Assembly (NCBI GenBank): GCA_002496385.1
Contig: DAJR01000064.1
Location: 30,866 to 58,500 of the forward strand
Origin: Methanomassiliicoccales archaeon UBA147
GTDB lineage: Archaea; Thermoplasmatota; Thermoplasmata; SG8-5
Length of the DNA: 27,635 nt
Direction: 5' to 3'
A program made the position numbers and the translations under genes. A model generated the notes under the pieces. It made no database searches. It was given only the letters and a program-made list of their open reading frames with translations, and was not told the DNA's origin. This document shows positions 13,163 to 21,261 of the stretch, piece after piece; position 1 is the first letter of the stretch; the number at the start of each line of letters is the position of its first letter.

Positions 13163-14617
13163 ATGCTCAGTGAAAATACCCTCAAACAGACGCTGTCGTT
13201 CCTGATTCTTGGCCAGCGTGGCGGCCAGAACCGGGTGCAGATAATCGAGAAACTGCGCGAGCGCCCGTACAATCTAAACCAGCTCTCCGAACAGTTGAAC
13301 CTCAATTATCGCACCATCAGGCATCACATTGAATCGCTCCTCAAGCATGAACTGGTGTATACTCTCAAGGAAGGGGGTTACGGGGAGGTTTACTTCATCT
13401 CGCATGATCTTGAAGCGAACATGCAGATTTTTGAAGATGTGAAGAAAAAACTCACTACGATCATCACGTCTCCAGGGCTTTTCCAGAGCATGATGGAGCA
13501 GACCAATGATTCCATCATCCTAATCGACACTTCAGGCGAGGTGTTATTCTGGAACAACGCATCGGAGAAACTGTACGGGCATACCAGCGAAATAGTGGGC
13601 CTGCCCATTCCGATTTTCTCCGATGAATCTGTTCTTAGTAGATTTCAGGCGATGCTCACCGAGGACAAGACAGGGGTTAGTTTGGAAATCATCGCCACCT
13701 CCAAGTCCAATAAGCCTATTAACGTCAATATGGCCTTTAGCAGCATCCTCGATGAACAGAACAATCTCATGGGATATTCGTTCATCTCAGCCGACATCAC
13801 TGAACGAAAGTCCGCCCAGGATGCCATCACGCGGCAAGCTGCAGAGTTGGAAGCGATAGTCCTCTCTGTTGCGGAATCGATACTTATGCTCGATGCGTCT
13901 GGTACCGTGGTCGTTTCAAACCGGGCCGCGGTCGAGAGCCTTGGATTCATGCCCATCGGGATGACGTACCAGGCACTAATTTCCCGGATAGGGCTTCGGG
14001 TGGAAAGCAATCTGCCAGTGAAAGATGCAGATTCGCCATTCGCCATCGCTCAGCAGGGGAGGAAGCTGACAGACATACCCTTTACGATCAAGGACATACA
14101 AGGCGGTGATAGGAGCATCATACTGTCGGCCGCACCGGTGAAATCTGGCAACACTGTAACTGGTACGGTAGTGGCATGGCACGACGTCACTGAGGAAAAG
14201 AAGCGTGTCCGCGAACTCAGGGAAAGCGAGGAGAAGCACCGGGTCCTTGTCGAGAACATGAATGTTGCATATGCGGTTCACAGAATGGTAGAGAACCAGA
14301 GCGGCAAACCGATTGATTACATATATCTCGAGGTGAACGATGCTTTCGAACGATTCACCGGTCTCCAGCGGGAGAATATACTCAACAAGCGAGCCACCGA
14401 GATATTCCCCGGGATTGAAACAGCCAAACCGGATTTGATAGATCTCTACGGGACGGTCGCACAGACAGGCAGAACCAATAAGTTCGAAACCTTTTTTGAA
14501 CCACTGAAGAAAACGTATTCTGTCACGGCGTTCAGCACCAGGCGTGGCTTTTTCACCACGACCTTCTTGGAACTTGAAAACGCGAAGAAAAGCGCCAGAC
14601 CAAAGAAGAGCAAATAA
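13163..14617 (+). CDS. Winged-helix regulator with three PAS domains
   Basis: The 484-residue protein begins with an ArsR-like winged helix (residues 1-80: LSFLILGQRGGQNRVQIIEKLRERPYNLNQLSEQLNLNYRTIRHHIESLLKHELVYTLKEGGYGEVYFIS), as in many archaeal one-component regulators. PAS domains follow at about 100-215 (SMMEQTNDSIILIDTSGEVLFWNNASEKLYG ... SFISADITERKSA), 225-340 (VLSVAESILMLDASGTVVVSNRAAVES ... AWHDVTEEKKR) and 350-470 (VENMNVAYAVHRM ... VNDAFERFTGLQRENILNKRATEIFPG). There is no kinase core, so PAS sensing probably feeds directly into DNA binding. ATG 13163 is chosen over 13121 because the TATA-like TTAATAAATAG at about 13108 leaves no room for the earlier start. It converges with the two-component operon. 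Confidence 0.88.
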   Translation: MLSENTLKQTLSFLILGQRGGQNRVQIIEKLRERPYNLNQLSEQLNLNYRTIRHHIESLLKHELVYTLKEGGYGEVYFISHDLEANMQIFEDVKKKLTTIITSPGLFQSMMEQTNDSIILIDTSGEVLFWNNASEKLYGHTSEIVGLPIPIFSDESVLSRFQAMLTEDKTGVSLEIIATSKSNKPINVNMAFSSILDEQNNLMGYSFISADITERKSAQDAITRQAAELEAIVLSVAESILMLDASGTVVVSNRAAVESLGFMPIGMTYQALISRIGLRVESNLPVKDADSPFAIAQQGRKLTDIPFTIKDIQGGDRSIILSAAPVKSGNTVTGTVVAWHDVTEEKKRVRELRESEEKHRVLVENMNVAYAVHRMVENQSGKPIDYIYLEVNDAFERFTGLQRENILNKRATEIFPGIETAKPDLIDLYGTVAQTGRTNKFETFFEPLKKTYSVTAFSTRRGFFTTTFLELENAKKSARPKKSK

Positions 14618-14662
14618 ATATAACAAAAATCCTTGTGTCCAGTCCGACTCACGAATCGTGCA

Positions 14663-15433
14663 CTAAGTTTTTTTCTTTTTTTTCCGCTTCCCTTTTATTA
14701 TCTTCTGGCTATTCAAGTTCAGGGTGAAAATCATCACCCCTTCGGGCACCGGGTGTATCGACAAATCAAAGGAATTCAAGGAACCATCAGACAAATCGAG
14801 CTTGCCTGCAATCCGCTGCGGCTTGCGTTCCTTCATGCACGATGTGATGGCTGTGAAGATGTCAGTGTCCTCTATTCCTGGATAAAGTTCCATAAGCGTG
14901 CGGCCGAACATTTCCTCCCGTTTTTTACGCATTTGCGACATTGCTGAATCGTTGACATAGAGGCATTTCCAGTCGAAGGTGATTATCTGGCAACCCTCTA
15001 TGAGTGAGTCGAGTGTGTCACGCAGCCTTCCCTCTACAAAGTTGCACTCCTTGCGAATTTTTACATCCCGCATCTCGTGCTCGATTGCGGAAACAAGGCG
15101 CGCGAGCTTGCCTTTCATAAGGTAATCGTGTGCTCCTGCTTTCAACGCCTCGACAGCCAGATCTTCGCCGATTGCGCCGGAGATAATGATGAACGGTATG
15201 TCAAGGCCACTCTCCTTGAAGACCTCAAGGGCTCTAATGGCGCTGAATTTCGGCATCTTGTAATCGCAGAGAATGACGTCCCAATACTTCTTCCAGAGCG
15301 CAGTCTTCATCGCTGGCTCCGTTTCCACCCGCTCCCACTGGACCTTGTAGCCGCCGCGCTCGAGCTCGTGGACGGTCATCATGGTGTCGTCCTCGGAATC
15401 CTCCACGATCAAAACAAGAAGTTCGTGCCCCAT
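14663..15433 (-). CDS. Response regulator receiver-PAS protein
   Basis: The 256-residue protein has a receiver domain at 1-120: acidic pair in VEDSEDD, phospho-acceptor Asp57 in CDYKMP, Ser85 in IIISGA and Lys107 in LMKGKL. A PAS domain follows at about 135-245 (FVEGRLRDTLDSLIEGCQIITFDWKCLYVNDSAMSQM, MELYPGIEDTD), then a very basic tail (GKRKKKKK). There is no DNA-binding output domain, so it probably relays to other signalling proteins. ATG 15433 follows the receiver gene stop at 15451 by 17 bases. The longer frame to 15565 runs into that gene and is discarded. It is the third gene of the kinase operon. Confidence 0.85.
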   Translation of the reverse strand: MGHELLVLIVEDSEDDTMMTVHELERGGYKVQWERVETEPAMKTALWKKYWDVILCDYKMPKFSAIRALEVFKESGLDIPFIIISGAIGEDLAVEALKAGAHDYLMKGKLARLVSAIEHEMRDVKIRKECNFVEGRLRDTLDSLIEGCQIITFDWKCLYVNDSAMSQMRKKREEMFGRTLMELYPGIEDTDIFTAITSCMKERKPQRIAGKLDLSDGSLNSFDLSIHPVPEGVMIFTLNLNSQKIIKGKRKKKKKT

Positions 15434-15450
15434 TCCCCATTCTCCATTTC

Positions 15451-15909
15451 TTATCTCCCCGACTCCGCTGGCAGCTCGTTGAGCATGAGCCAGTAAAGGC
15501 CAAGCTGCCGCGCCGCCTCGATGAACTGGTTGAAATCCACTGGCTTGCGAACATAGCTGTTGCACCCCAGATTATAGCCGTTGAGCACATCTTTCTGGTC
15601 CTTGGAAGAAGTCAGAATGACGACTGGAACCAGTTTTGTATGCTCATGGGCGCGTATCCGCCGCAAAACTTCGATGCCGTCCACCTTGGGTAGTTTTAGG
15701 TCGAGAAGAACTACCGCTGGCAAGTTTGGATGCCCCCTGCTGGCGCACCCCTTCGGGCCAAAAAAGTAATCCAGTGCTTCGGCGCCGTCGCGCACCACGA
15801 CTATATCGTTCAGTATGGCGTTCTTCTTGAACGCGCGCATGGTCAGTTCCACATCATCTGGGTTGTCCTCAACCAAGAGAATTTTCCTATGATTCAGATT
15901 TCCGTCCAT
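15451..15909 (-). CDS. Rcp1-like single-domain response regulator
   Basis: The 152-residue protein is a stand-alone receiver domain. It has VEDNPDD at 13-19, phospho-acceptor Asp70 in LLDLKLP, Thr100 in ILTSSKDQKDV and Lys122 in RKPVDF. The insertion around DYFFGPKGCASRGHPNLP and the C-terminal helix FNQFIEAARQLGLYWLMLN are typical of the Rcp1/CheY-like regulators that partner PAS histidine kinases in archaea and cyanobacteria. Its start overlaps the last 23 bases of the kinase gene upstream, so it is almost certainly its cognate receiver and translationally coupled to it. Confidence 0.92.
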   Translation of the reverse strand: MDGNLNHRKILLVEDNPDDVELTMRAFKKNAILNDIVVVRDGAEALDYFFGPKGCASRGHPNLPAVVLLDLKLPKVDGIEVLRRIRAHEHTKLVPVVILTSSKDQKDVLNGYNLGCNSYVRKPVDFNQFIEAARQLGLYWLMLNELPAESGR

Positions 15910-17602
15910 TCAATCCACCTAATCCCTCAAAGCCGTTCAAGGTAAAAAAGATTGTGGCACCCTCTTCGACCCCTCCCTTTGCCCATATCGCGCCCCCATG
16001 GCGGATGACGATGCGCTGTGAAGTCGCAAGCCCGATTCCTGTGCCAGGAAATTCATCAGCAGTGTGCAGGCGGTTGAAGGGGCTGAAGAGTTTGTCCGCA
16101 TAGGACATGTCGAATCCCGCGCCGTCGTCCTTGACGAAATAGACTGTTTTGCCATTTTCCACCATCGAGCCGACCTCAATGCAAGCTGATGGGTGCCGAC
16201 TCGTATATTTCCATGCATTGCCTAAAAGGTTATCCAGCAGTATGCGGAGTAGATGCGGGTCGCCATTGACGATGAGTCTGTCAGCGACCTTTAGAGTCAC
16301 CAGACGGTTGGGTTGCGTACTCTGCAGTTCGTTCATGATGGTCATAGCGAGCGAGCTGAGGTTGACAGTCTCATATTTCATCTCCACGCGGGTTATGCGA
16401 GATAATTTGAGCATATCATCGATGAGATTTGCCATGTGCTGGCTCGCTCCCCGTATGCGTTGCAGGTAATCCTTGCCAGTAACATCCAATGTATCGTTAT
16501 AGTCCTCGAGCATGGCTAGGGAAAAGCCATCCAGGGTGCGCAACGGCGCACGCAAATCATGCGACACTGAGTAGGCGAAAGCCTCGAGTTCCTTGTTCGC
16601 GATTTCGAGCTCGGCGCTGCGGTGGGCCAGCAATTCACGGGATGCCTTGAGCGCGAGTTCCACAGTCTTCCGCTCGGTAATGTCCTCGATTGCCAGAAGG
16701 ATGATCCGTTCCTTGCCTGTCCCTCTTTTGATTTGCCGGGCATTCAAAAGCATCACTCGCCGGCCAATGGCAGCAAATTCATGATCCACTTCATAGTCAT
16801 CAAATACTGCCTTTTTTGGCAGCACGTCTTCCAACAATTCCCGCAGCGTTGGGATGTCCCACTGGCGATTTCCCAGGTCATAGACAAGCTGTCCGACGGT
16901 TTCTATGGGTTCCACCTTGAAGACTTCGTAGAAGGAACGACTGGCCGAGACTACTTTCAAATCCTGGTCAAGAACAATCAAAGGTTCACGGATAGTGTTG
17001 ATGGTGCTATCGGCATATTCAAGGGCCTCATCTGCGGATTTTTTCATAATTTCCAGTTCTTTTCTGGTTTTTTCCAGGCCTGCTTCAATCTCCTTGCGCT
17101 CGGTGATATCTTCAATAGCCAGGAGAATAATTCGTTCCTTGCCCTTCCCCCGTTCGATTTGCCTGGCATTTAAAAGCATTACGCGCCGGCCAATGGTAGA
17201 AAAATCATGTTCCATTTCATAATTATCAAATGTTGTCTTCTTGGGCAGGATGGTTTCCAGCAGTTCCCGCAGTTTGGGGATGTCCCACTGTTTATTTCCC
17301 AGATTATAGATAAGCTGTCCCACTGTCTCTTCGCTTTCTACTTTAAAGACCTCGTAAAAAGAACGACTGGCTGAAACTACTTTTAAGTCCTGGTCCAGAA
17401 CGATTAGAGGTTCACGTACTGTATTGATTATGCTCTCGGAATATTCCCTGATAATCATCAACGGCTTTGCCTTGTTTTGTTCAGTTATGGGTGCCTTCCC
17501 CCGCTCGACATGCATAATCGGCCTCGGGTCATCGTGGATTCTCTGGGAGGATGTCGTAGGATTCTCTCCAGTTTTTTTCTTTTCCGCAACCTGTCTACCC
17601 AT
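15887..17602 (-). CDS. PAS-PAS sensor histidine kinase
   Basis: The 571-residue soluble kinase has two PAS domains at about 57-173 and 199-315 that are near-identical (about four fifths of residues match by eye). Both contain REPLIVLDQDLKVVSASRSF and end in LAIEDITERK. Then come a coiled linker, a HisKA domain with phospho-acceptor His348 in YSVSHDLRAPLR, and a HATPase domain with N box DNLLGNAWKY (457-466), G1 DDGAGFD, F box LFSPFNRLH and G2 GTGIGLA. There is no membrane segment, so it senses a cytoplasmic cue. ATG 17602 is preferred: the longer GTG start at 17692 lies upstream of a strong TATA-like GTATAAAAATTATAC at about 17637-17655. It is followed by, and overlaps, its receiver gene. Confidence 0.92.
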   Translation of the reverse strand: MGRQVAEKKKTGENPTTSSQRIHDDPRPIMHVERGKAPITEQNKAKPLMIIREYSESIINTVREPLIVLDQDLKVVSASRSFYEVFKVESEETVGQLIYNLGNKQWDIPKLRELLETILPKKTTFDNYEMEHDFSTIGRRVMLLNARQIERGKGKERIILLAIEDITERKEIEAGLEKTRKELEIMKKSADEALEYADSTINTIREPLIVLDQDLKVVSASRSFYEVFKVEPIETVGQLVYDLGNRQWDIPTLRELLEDVLPKKAVFDDYEVDHEFAAIGRRVMLLNARQIKRGTGKERIILLAIEDITERKTVELALKASRELLAHRSAELEIANKELEAFAYSVSHDLRAPLRTLDGFSLAMLEDYNDTLDVTGKDYLQRIRGASQHMANLIDDMLKLSRITRVEMKYETVNLSSLAMTIMNELQSTQPNRLVTLKVADRLIVNGDPHLLRILLDNLLGNAWKYTSRHPSACIEVGSMVENGKTVYFVKDDGAGFDMSYADKLFSPFNRLHTADEFPGTGIGLATSQRIVIRHGGAIWAKGGVEEGATIFFTLNGFEGLGGLNGRKSES

Positions 17603-17700
17603 ATTGCATGATAGACCGTTCTCTGATAAAACACTATGTATAATTTTTATACACGTTTTCGGGAATTTTTCAATCCAGAAGGTACCATCCACATTTCTGA

Positions 17701-17755
17701 GATTTACATCAAATTATCCACTAAACCACCCTAGATTTTGAAATAAAGGGATAGG
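17701..17755 (+). promoter_or_regulatory. Shared regulon promoter element, copy 1
   Basis: GATTTACATCAAATT (17701-17715) and GATTTTGAAATAA (17734-17746) are separated start to start by 33 bases, followed by GGGATAG. Copy 1 is the most divergent in the palindrome. It precedes the ATP-cone gene at 17815. Confidence 0.7.
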
Positions 17756-17814
17756 GGGAGATAACTATGGCGGCTCATGTTCCTGAAAGGCGGGGACAAT
17801 AAAGGAGGTAAACT

Positions 17815-18318
17815 ATGAAAATATTGAAGGAAAACGGAAAGAGCGAGGAGTTTGACAGCACAAAGCTGGAGGCTTCAGTGCGAAATGTCGGCAGGGATGA
17901 AAATACCGCAAAAGAGATTTCCACGCTGGTCACAGCGAGGAAACCCGCATCCACAAAAGAGGTCAGAGACATTGTCAGCAAGGAACTGAGGAACAGGTCT
18001 GTGGATGCATCCAGAAACTACGAGGAATCGCGAAGCGCTGCCCGGAGATACATGGAATCCCGGATGTTGGTCGCAAAGAACGGCAACAAGGCTGCACCCG
18101 GAATGGCATTGCTTCCAAAAGAGGCGATGACCCGATTGAACCTGGACGACGGTGACAAGTTCATGGTCATGCACGGAACCCAAAGGCAGGCATTGATGGC
18201 AAAGTTGAGCGATGATCCCGAGATGCGTTGGAACGAGATAAGGCTTCACAGCGATGATATGCAGAATATCGGAGCATCCGACGGCTTCGACATAATAGCC
18301 CAGAGGAATTTAATTTAA
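17815..18318 (+). CDS. ATP-cone domain protein with a C-terminal beta-barrel-like region
   Basis: The 167-residue protein opens with MKILKENGKSEEFDSTKLEASVRNVGRDENTAKEIS, the start pattern of the ATP-cone domain that senses ATP/dATP in ribonucleotide reductases and NrdR. The rest of the cone reaches about residue 85 (RRYMESR). The C-terminal part (95-167: GMALLPKEAMTRLNLDDGDKFMVMHG ... EIRLHSDDMQNIGASDGFDIIAQ) resembles a small beta barrel of the AbrB or Cdc48-N kind; that is my reading by pattern. No ribonucleotide reductase is nearby. A nucleotide-sensing regulator is inferred. AGGAGGT lies six bases before the ATG. It is the first gene under shared promoter element copy 1. Confidence 0.75.
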   Translation: MKILKENGKSEEFDSTKLEASVRNVGRDENTAKEISTLVTARKPASTKEVRDIVSKELRNRSVDASRNYEESRSAARRYMESRMLVAKNGNKAAPGMALLPKEAMTRLNLDDGDKFMVMHGTQRQALMAKLSDDPEMRWNEIRLHSDDMQNIGASDGFDIIAQRNLI

Positions 18319-18341
18319 TATTCTCCTCTTCTTTTTTTTTA
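18319..18341 (+). terminator. T-rich terminator after the ATP-cone gene
   Basis: TTCTCCTCTTC followed by a run of nine T residues comes directly after the stop codon. Oligo-T runs of this kind terminate archaeal RNA polymerase without needing a hairpin. Confidence 0.55.
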
Positions 18342-18343
18342 TC

Positions 18344-18400
18344 GATTTGCATCTAATCTTTCATCAAATTATCGGTGATTCTGAAATAACAGGATATATC
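18344..18400 (+). promoter_or_regulatory. Shared regulon promoter element, copy 2
   Basis: GATTTGCATCTAATC (18344-18358) and GATTCTGAAATAA (18377-18389), offset 33, are followed by GGATATATC. It precedes the small membrane protein and dodecin genes. Confidence 0.8.
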
Positions 18401-18439
18401 AACAAAGCCATGGCTCCGCCAATCTCGGAAGGAGGTTGC

Positions 18440-18664
18440 ATGATGAATGGAGAATCGAATAGAATCGGAAATGGAATGATCGCTGTCGGAGTATTGCTGG
18501 CCATCCTCGGGCTCGCGGCTTATTTCTACGGGGAGGACACAGTCATACTTGGTGTGATAGTGGCTACAACCTATCCCCACAGGGAGATCGGCACAATCAT
18601 GTTGATTATTGGCAGTATAACGGCAATCGTGGGCGCGGTCGCTGGCCGGCCATCTGCTCGCTGA
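18440..18664 (+). CDS. Small two-helix membrane protein
   Basis: The protein is 74 residues from ATG 18440, or 73 from 18443. GAAGGAGG at 18428-18435 is better spaced for the second. After a polar N-terminus (MNGESNRIGN) come two hydrophobic helices, GMIAVGVLLAILGLAAYFY and IGTIMLIIGSITAIVGAVAG, joined by a short loop GEDTVILGVIVATTYPHRE. The layout resembles small DUF3185-type membrane proteins, but I cannot assign it firmly. It lies under shared promoter element copy 2, with dodecin 24 to 60 bases downstream, so the two are probably co-transcribed. Confidence 0.7.
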   Translation: MMNGESNRIGNGMIAVGVLLAILGLAAYFYGEDTVILGVIVATTYPHREIGTIMLIIGSITAIVGAVAGRPSAR

Positions 18665-18723
18665 ACGCCAAAGTTAACCAGCTTTGAATGGAAACAGATG
18701 ATAACTTAAAAGGAGGTGAAAAT

Positions 18724-18939
18724 ACGACAACAGCAAAGATCATAGAGATAATCGGCAGTTCGCGAAAAGGTTGGGAGGATGCAGTGAAGAATGCACTGAA
18801 GGACGCTTCCGGCACACTGAGGAACATTACCGGCATCGAACTTGTGAGCCAGACCGCGAAGGTGGACCAGAGCAAGGGCGATTCCATAATCGAGTACAGA
18901 AGCGTGATAAAGGTTGCATTTGCCTATGAAACCGAATAA
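18724..18939 (+). CDS. Dodecin family protein
   Basis: The product (about 71 residues from 18724) reads TTAKIIEIIGSSRKGWEDAVKNALKDASGTLRNITGIELVSQTAKV, the dodecin fold signature (K-I-x-E-x-x-G-x-S...W-x-x-A), and ends VIKVAFAYE. Dodecins are dodecameric flavin-binding proteins that store riboflavin/FMN and limit its photoreactivity. The start is odd: a perfect AAAGGAGGTG at 18709-18718 points to ACG at 18724. The only in-frame ATG (18688) lies before the ribosome site and would add 12 unrelated residues. Initiation at ACG, or at the upstream ATG, cannot be decided from sequence alone. A hairpin terminator follows. Confidence 0.85.
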   Translation, partial: TTTAKIIEIIGSSRKGWEDAVKNALKDASGTLRNITGIELVSQTAKVDQSKGDSIIEYRSVIKVAFAYETE

Positions 18940-18944
18940 TCAGA

Positions 18945-18972
18945 ATGCCCGTACAGGGCATCTTCTTTTTTC
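18945..18972 (+). terminator. Hairpin plus T-tract terminator after dodecin
   Basis: ATGCCC (18945-18950) pairs with GGGCAT (18956-18961), followed directly by TCTTCTTTTTTC. It sits six bases after the dodecin stop. Confidence 0.75.
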
Positions 18973-19003
18973 TAATGGAATGGGCAAACATTGTGAACGA
19001 ATA

Positions 19004-19060
19004 GATTTGCATCTAATCATTCATCAAATTATCGGTGATTTTGAAATAACAGGATATACC
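19004..19060 (+). promoter_or_regulatory. Shared regulon promoter element, copy 3
   Basis: GATTTGCATCTAATC (19004-19018) and GATTTTGAAATAA (19037-19049), offset 33, are followed by GGATATACC. It is nearly identical to copy 2 over about 60 bases and precedes the PRC-barrel gene at 19118. Confidence 0.8.
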
Positions 19061-19117
19061 GACCGTTCCATAACTCCTTATGTTCCCGGAATAAGGGGGC
19101 AACAATGGAGGAAAATC

Positions 19118-19690
19118 ATGAAAAATATGTCAGATATGTACAAGAAAGAGATTGTGACCACAAGCGGAAGAGTACTTGGCACTCTTGACGGTTTCGCAGT
19201 CAAGAATGACTGGACAGTCAGCGGTTTGACCGTGAAAATAAACAATGATGTCATGGCGGACCTTGGTTTGACAAAGCCGTTCCTGGGCTCCCTCAGGTTG
19301 GATGTCGGGGTGAATCACGTGAAAGCCATGGGCGACAACATAGTTTTGAACAAGTCCATACCCGATCTGAATGGACATCTGACCGAATACCATGAAAACA
19401 ACAATGCATCTAATATTGTAAAGATGGAAATTGTTGATTCAAAAGGCAGGGATGTCGGGGCTGTGGAAGACGTAATCCTGGACGACAAGCTCTGGAGAAT
19501 TCCCTCGGTTCTGGTAAGCGTGAACAAAGAGGTCTCGGAGATTCTCAACGTGAAGAAGCCCCTGCTTTCCAATTCGAAGGTATCCCTATCGACACAACAC
19601 ATCAACGGCGCATGGGACAAAGTCATGCTATCAGTCACGACAGAGCACATGAGCGAGATACTGGAGCAGGTACCCACAAAACCCATCTGA
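19118..19690 (+). CDS. Double PRC-barrel domain protein
   Basis: The 190-residue soluble protein consists of two PRC-barrel-like halves. The first (about 8-85) reads KKEIVTTSGRVLGTLDGFAVKNDWTVSGLTVKINNDVMADLG. The second (about 95-185) reads IVKMEIVDSKGRDVGAVEDVILDDKLWRIPSVLVSVNKEVSEIL. The V.T..GR.LG...D/G pattern followed by V..L.V marks the fold. PRC-barrels occur in RNA processing (RimM) and photosynthetic reaction centre H, and in archaea as stand-alone proteins of uncertain role. GGAGG lies six bases before ATG 19118; the longer upstream frame runs through the promoter and is rejected. It has its own copy of the regulon promoter and a strong terminator. Confidence 0.85.
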   Translation: MKNMSDMYKKEIVTTSGRVLGTLDGFAVKNDWTVSGLTVKINNDVMADLGLTKPFLGSLRLDVGVNHVKAMGDNIVLNKSIPDLNGHLTEYHENNNASNIVKMEIVDSKGRDVGAVEDVILDDKLWRIPSVLVSVNKEVSEILNVKKPLLSNSKVSLSTQHINGAWDKVMLSVTTEHMSEILEQVPTKPI

Positions 19691-19732
19691 AGTTTGTATC
19701 ACAACCATTCGCAATGAACTCTTCCCCACTCG

Positions 19733-19793
19733 GAGAGGGATTGCTTTCCAAGTTATTCAGGAAAATCCTGAAAATCCCTCTCTCTCTTTTTTT
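19733..19793 (+). terminator. Strong intrinsic-type terminator after the PRC-barrel gene
   Basis: GAGAGGGATT (19733-19742) pairs with AATCCCTCTC (19773-19782), and TTCAGGA (19756-19762) pairs with TCCTGAA (19766-19772) inside it. A TCTTTTTTT run follows. Confidence 0.75.
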
Positions 19794-19862
19794 ATATCCA
19801 TACCAAGACATTGTATTATGGCTTTATAAATTGGATAACAAAACAAATGTAATTCTTGGTGG

Positions 19863-19916
19863 GATTTGTATCAAATCATCAACTAAACAGTTAATGATTA
19901 TGAAATAACTAGGTAT
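19863..19916 (+). promoter_or_regulatory. Shared regulon promoter element, copy 4
   Basis: GATTTGTATCAAATC (19863-19877) is a perfect palindrome with a TAT centre. GATTATGAAATAA (19896-19908), offset 33, is followed by AGGTATATT. It precedes the zinc-ribbon gene at 19959. Confidence 0.85.
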
Positions 19917-19958
19917 ATTGTTATTGATAATAGACTAAACATATATTAGAGGGATATT

Positions 19959-20990
19959 ATGCAAACAAAAGCAAAATTCAGATTGATATGTGCCAAAATA
20001 ACTGCGGCGGAGGAGAAAACCGCTCAAGAGATTGCCGATAATGCCAGGGTGCCAGTTAAAAGTCATTTGGATGTGATAAGTGCGACAAGGGTCCTCAACA
20101 TACTCCCAACTCTAGCCGTCGTTGATGAGACCGCTTTGACCCCCAACGAACTGAAAGCCTATGAACTTGCGCTTCTGGAACCGATTGTAGCCGGAAAGAC
20201 AAAGCTCTGTTCCTTGTGCGGTCAAGAAATAGATGATACGGCCACAATGTGCGTTTTCTGCGGAACTGAGATAGGAAAATTGAATGAGACCGCTTTGCTC
20301 GAAGAAATACCTGTGCCGCTTATCCCGAAGGTCGTCGAAATGAACATGCTCGTTCCCATTTTGAAGTTGTCAAAACCCAGTACCATTGCCTTTCAAGAAA
20401 GCAGACCGAAACCCCCAGTACCCTATGATGGGGCGATCACAGCGGAACCAGAGAAAGTAGTCCAGTTTCAACAAAACGAGGAGCAATCTGAACTGGAGTT
20501 GGCCGCGTTCGAGTCCTTTGTTGCGGCAGAGAGTGCGAGAGTTGCGAGGGATGTGAGTGGCGTCGAGAAAAATATGGACTATATGAGTGAGAAGGAACTC
20601 TACCAGCTCTTGGCCGAATCGACAGCCCGCCTGAAACCCCTCTTGAATATGGCAAGAGAACAACACATCGATGCAAGCGAGTGCAAGAACCTCCTTTCCA
20701 ATGTAGTCATATACAGTAGAAATAAAGAGACAAAGAAGGCAGTCACCGCCATGCATTTGGGAGAAAAATCCATCAGGAGCGCCATAAAGTTGAAATTTCT
20801 TAGAAATATCTCCTTGCTTGAGAATGAGGTCGCGGAATTTCGCAGCGCCTGGGTAGGCGTTGCAAGAGCCCAGAAGTTAATAATTTCCGCAAAGGATTTC
20901 CTTAAGGCTGGCGAGTACCTGGAAGTACCGATGAACCTGGATGACGCCGGGAATGGCCTGGAACATTTCCGAATGGCATTCTCGCAATGA
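19959..20990 (+). CDS. Zinc-ribbon protein with a long helical C-terminus
   Basis: The 343-residue protein carries one zinc ribbon near residues 87-107 (CSLCGQEIDDTATMCVFCG). Before it is an alpha-helical N-terminal region (MQTKAKFRLICAKITAAEEKTAQEIADNARV). After it are a proline-rich linker (about 112-180) and a largely helical domain (200-343: EKELYQLLAESTARLKPLLNMAREQHIDASECKNLLSNVVIYSRNKETKKAVTAMHLGEKSIRSAIKLKFL). The last part looks like a coiled-coil or TPR-like bundle. There is no membrane segment and I recognise no named family. Its first 14 codons resemble those of the LEA-like gene at 26889. It lies under shared promoter copy 4; GAGGGA precedes the ATG. Confidence 0.75.
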   Translation: MQTKAKFRLICAKITAAEEKTAQEIADNARVPVKSHLDVISATRVLNILPTLAVVDETALTPNELKAYELALLEPIVAGKTKLCSLCGQEIDDTATMCVFCGTEIGKLNETALLEEIPVPLIPKVVEMNMLVPILKLSKPSTIAFQESRPKPPVPYDGAITAEPEKVVQFQQNEEQSELELAAFESFVAAESARVARDVSGVEKNMDYMSEKELYQLLAESTARLKPLLNMAREQHIDASECKNLLSNVVIYSRNKETKKAVTAMHLGEKSIRSAIKLKFLRNISLLENEVAEFRSAWVGVARAQKLIISAKDFLKAGEYLEVPMNLDDAGNGLEHFRMAFSQ

Positions 20991-21106
20991 ACGGGCACAT
21001 TAGCCCTTTATTTGAAGAACAATTTCCCCCTATTACCTCTGACAGCAGAATAGGGTCCAAATTTCTATCGTCTGAACATATAATTGGAATTGAAGGTTGC
21101 CGACCG

Positions 21107-21160
21107 GATTTGTATGTAATCATGCATTGAATTGTCACTGATTTTGAAATAGAGGTATAG
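21107..21160 (+). promoter_or_regulatory. Shared regulon promoter element, copy 5
   Basis: GATTTGTATGTAATC (21107-21121) and GATTTTGAAATAG (21140-21152), offset 33, are followed by AGGTATAG. It precedes the DUF3494 gene at 21262 with a longer leader (about 110 bases) that contains a short ATG-started frame at 21183. Confidence 0.75.
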
Positions 21161-21261
21161 TGTCGAAGGCATATCTCGAATTATGCAAACATTCAGGGAA
21201 GTATGAAATCAACACTTGCCGAGAATGGAAATTAGAAAAATCAATATGGAGATAAGATAAT

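Noticed and set aside
18688..18723. ATG 18688 as the certain dodecin start
   Set aside because: It lies before the strong AAAGGAGGTG site and adds residues not seen in dodecins, so I leave it only as an alternative.
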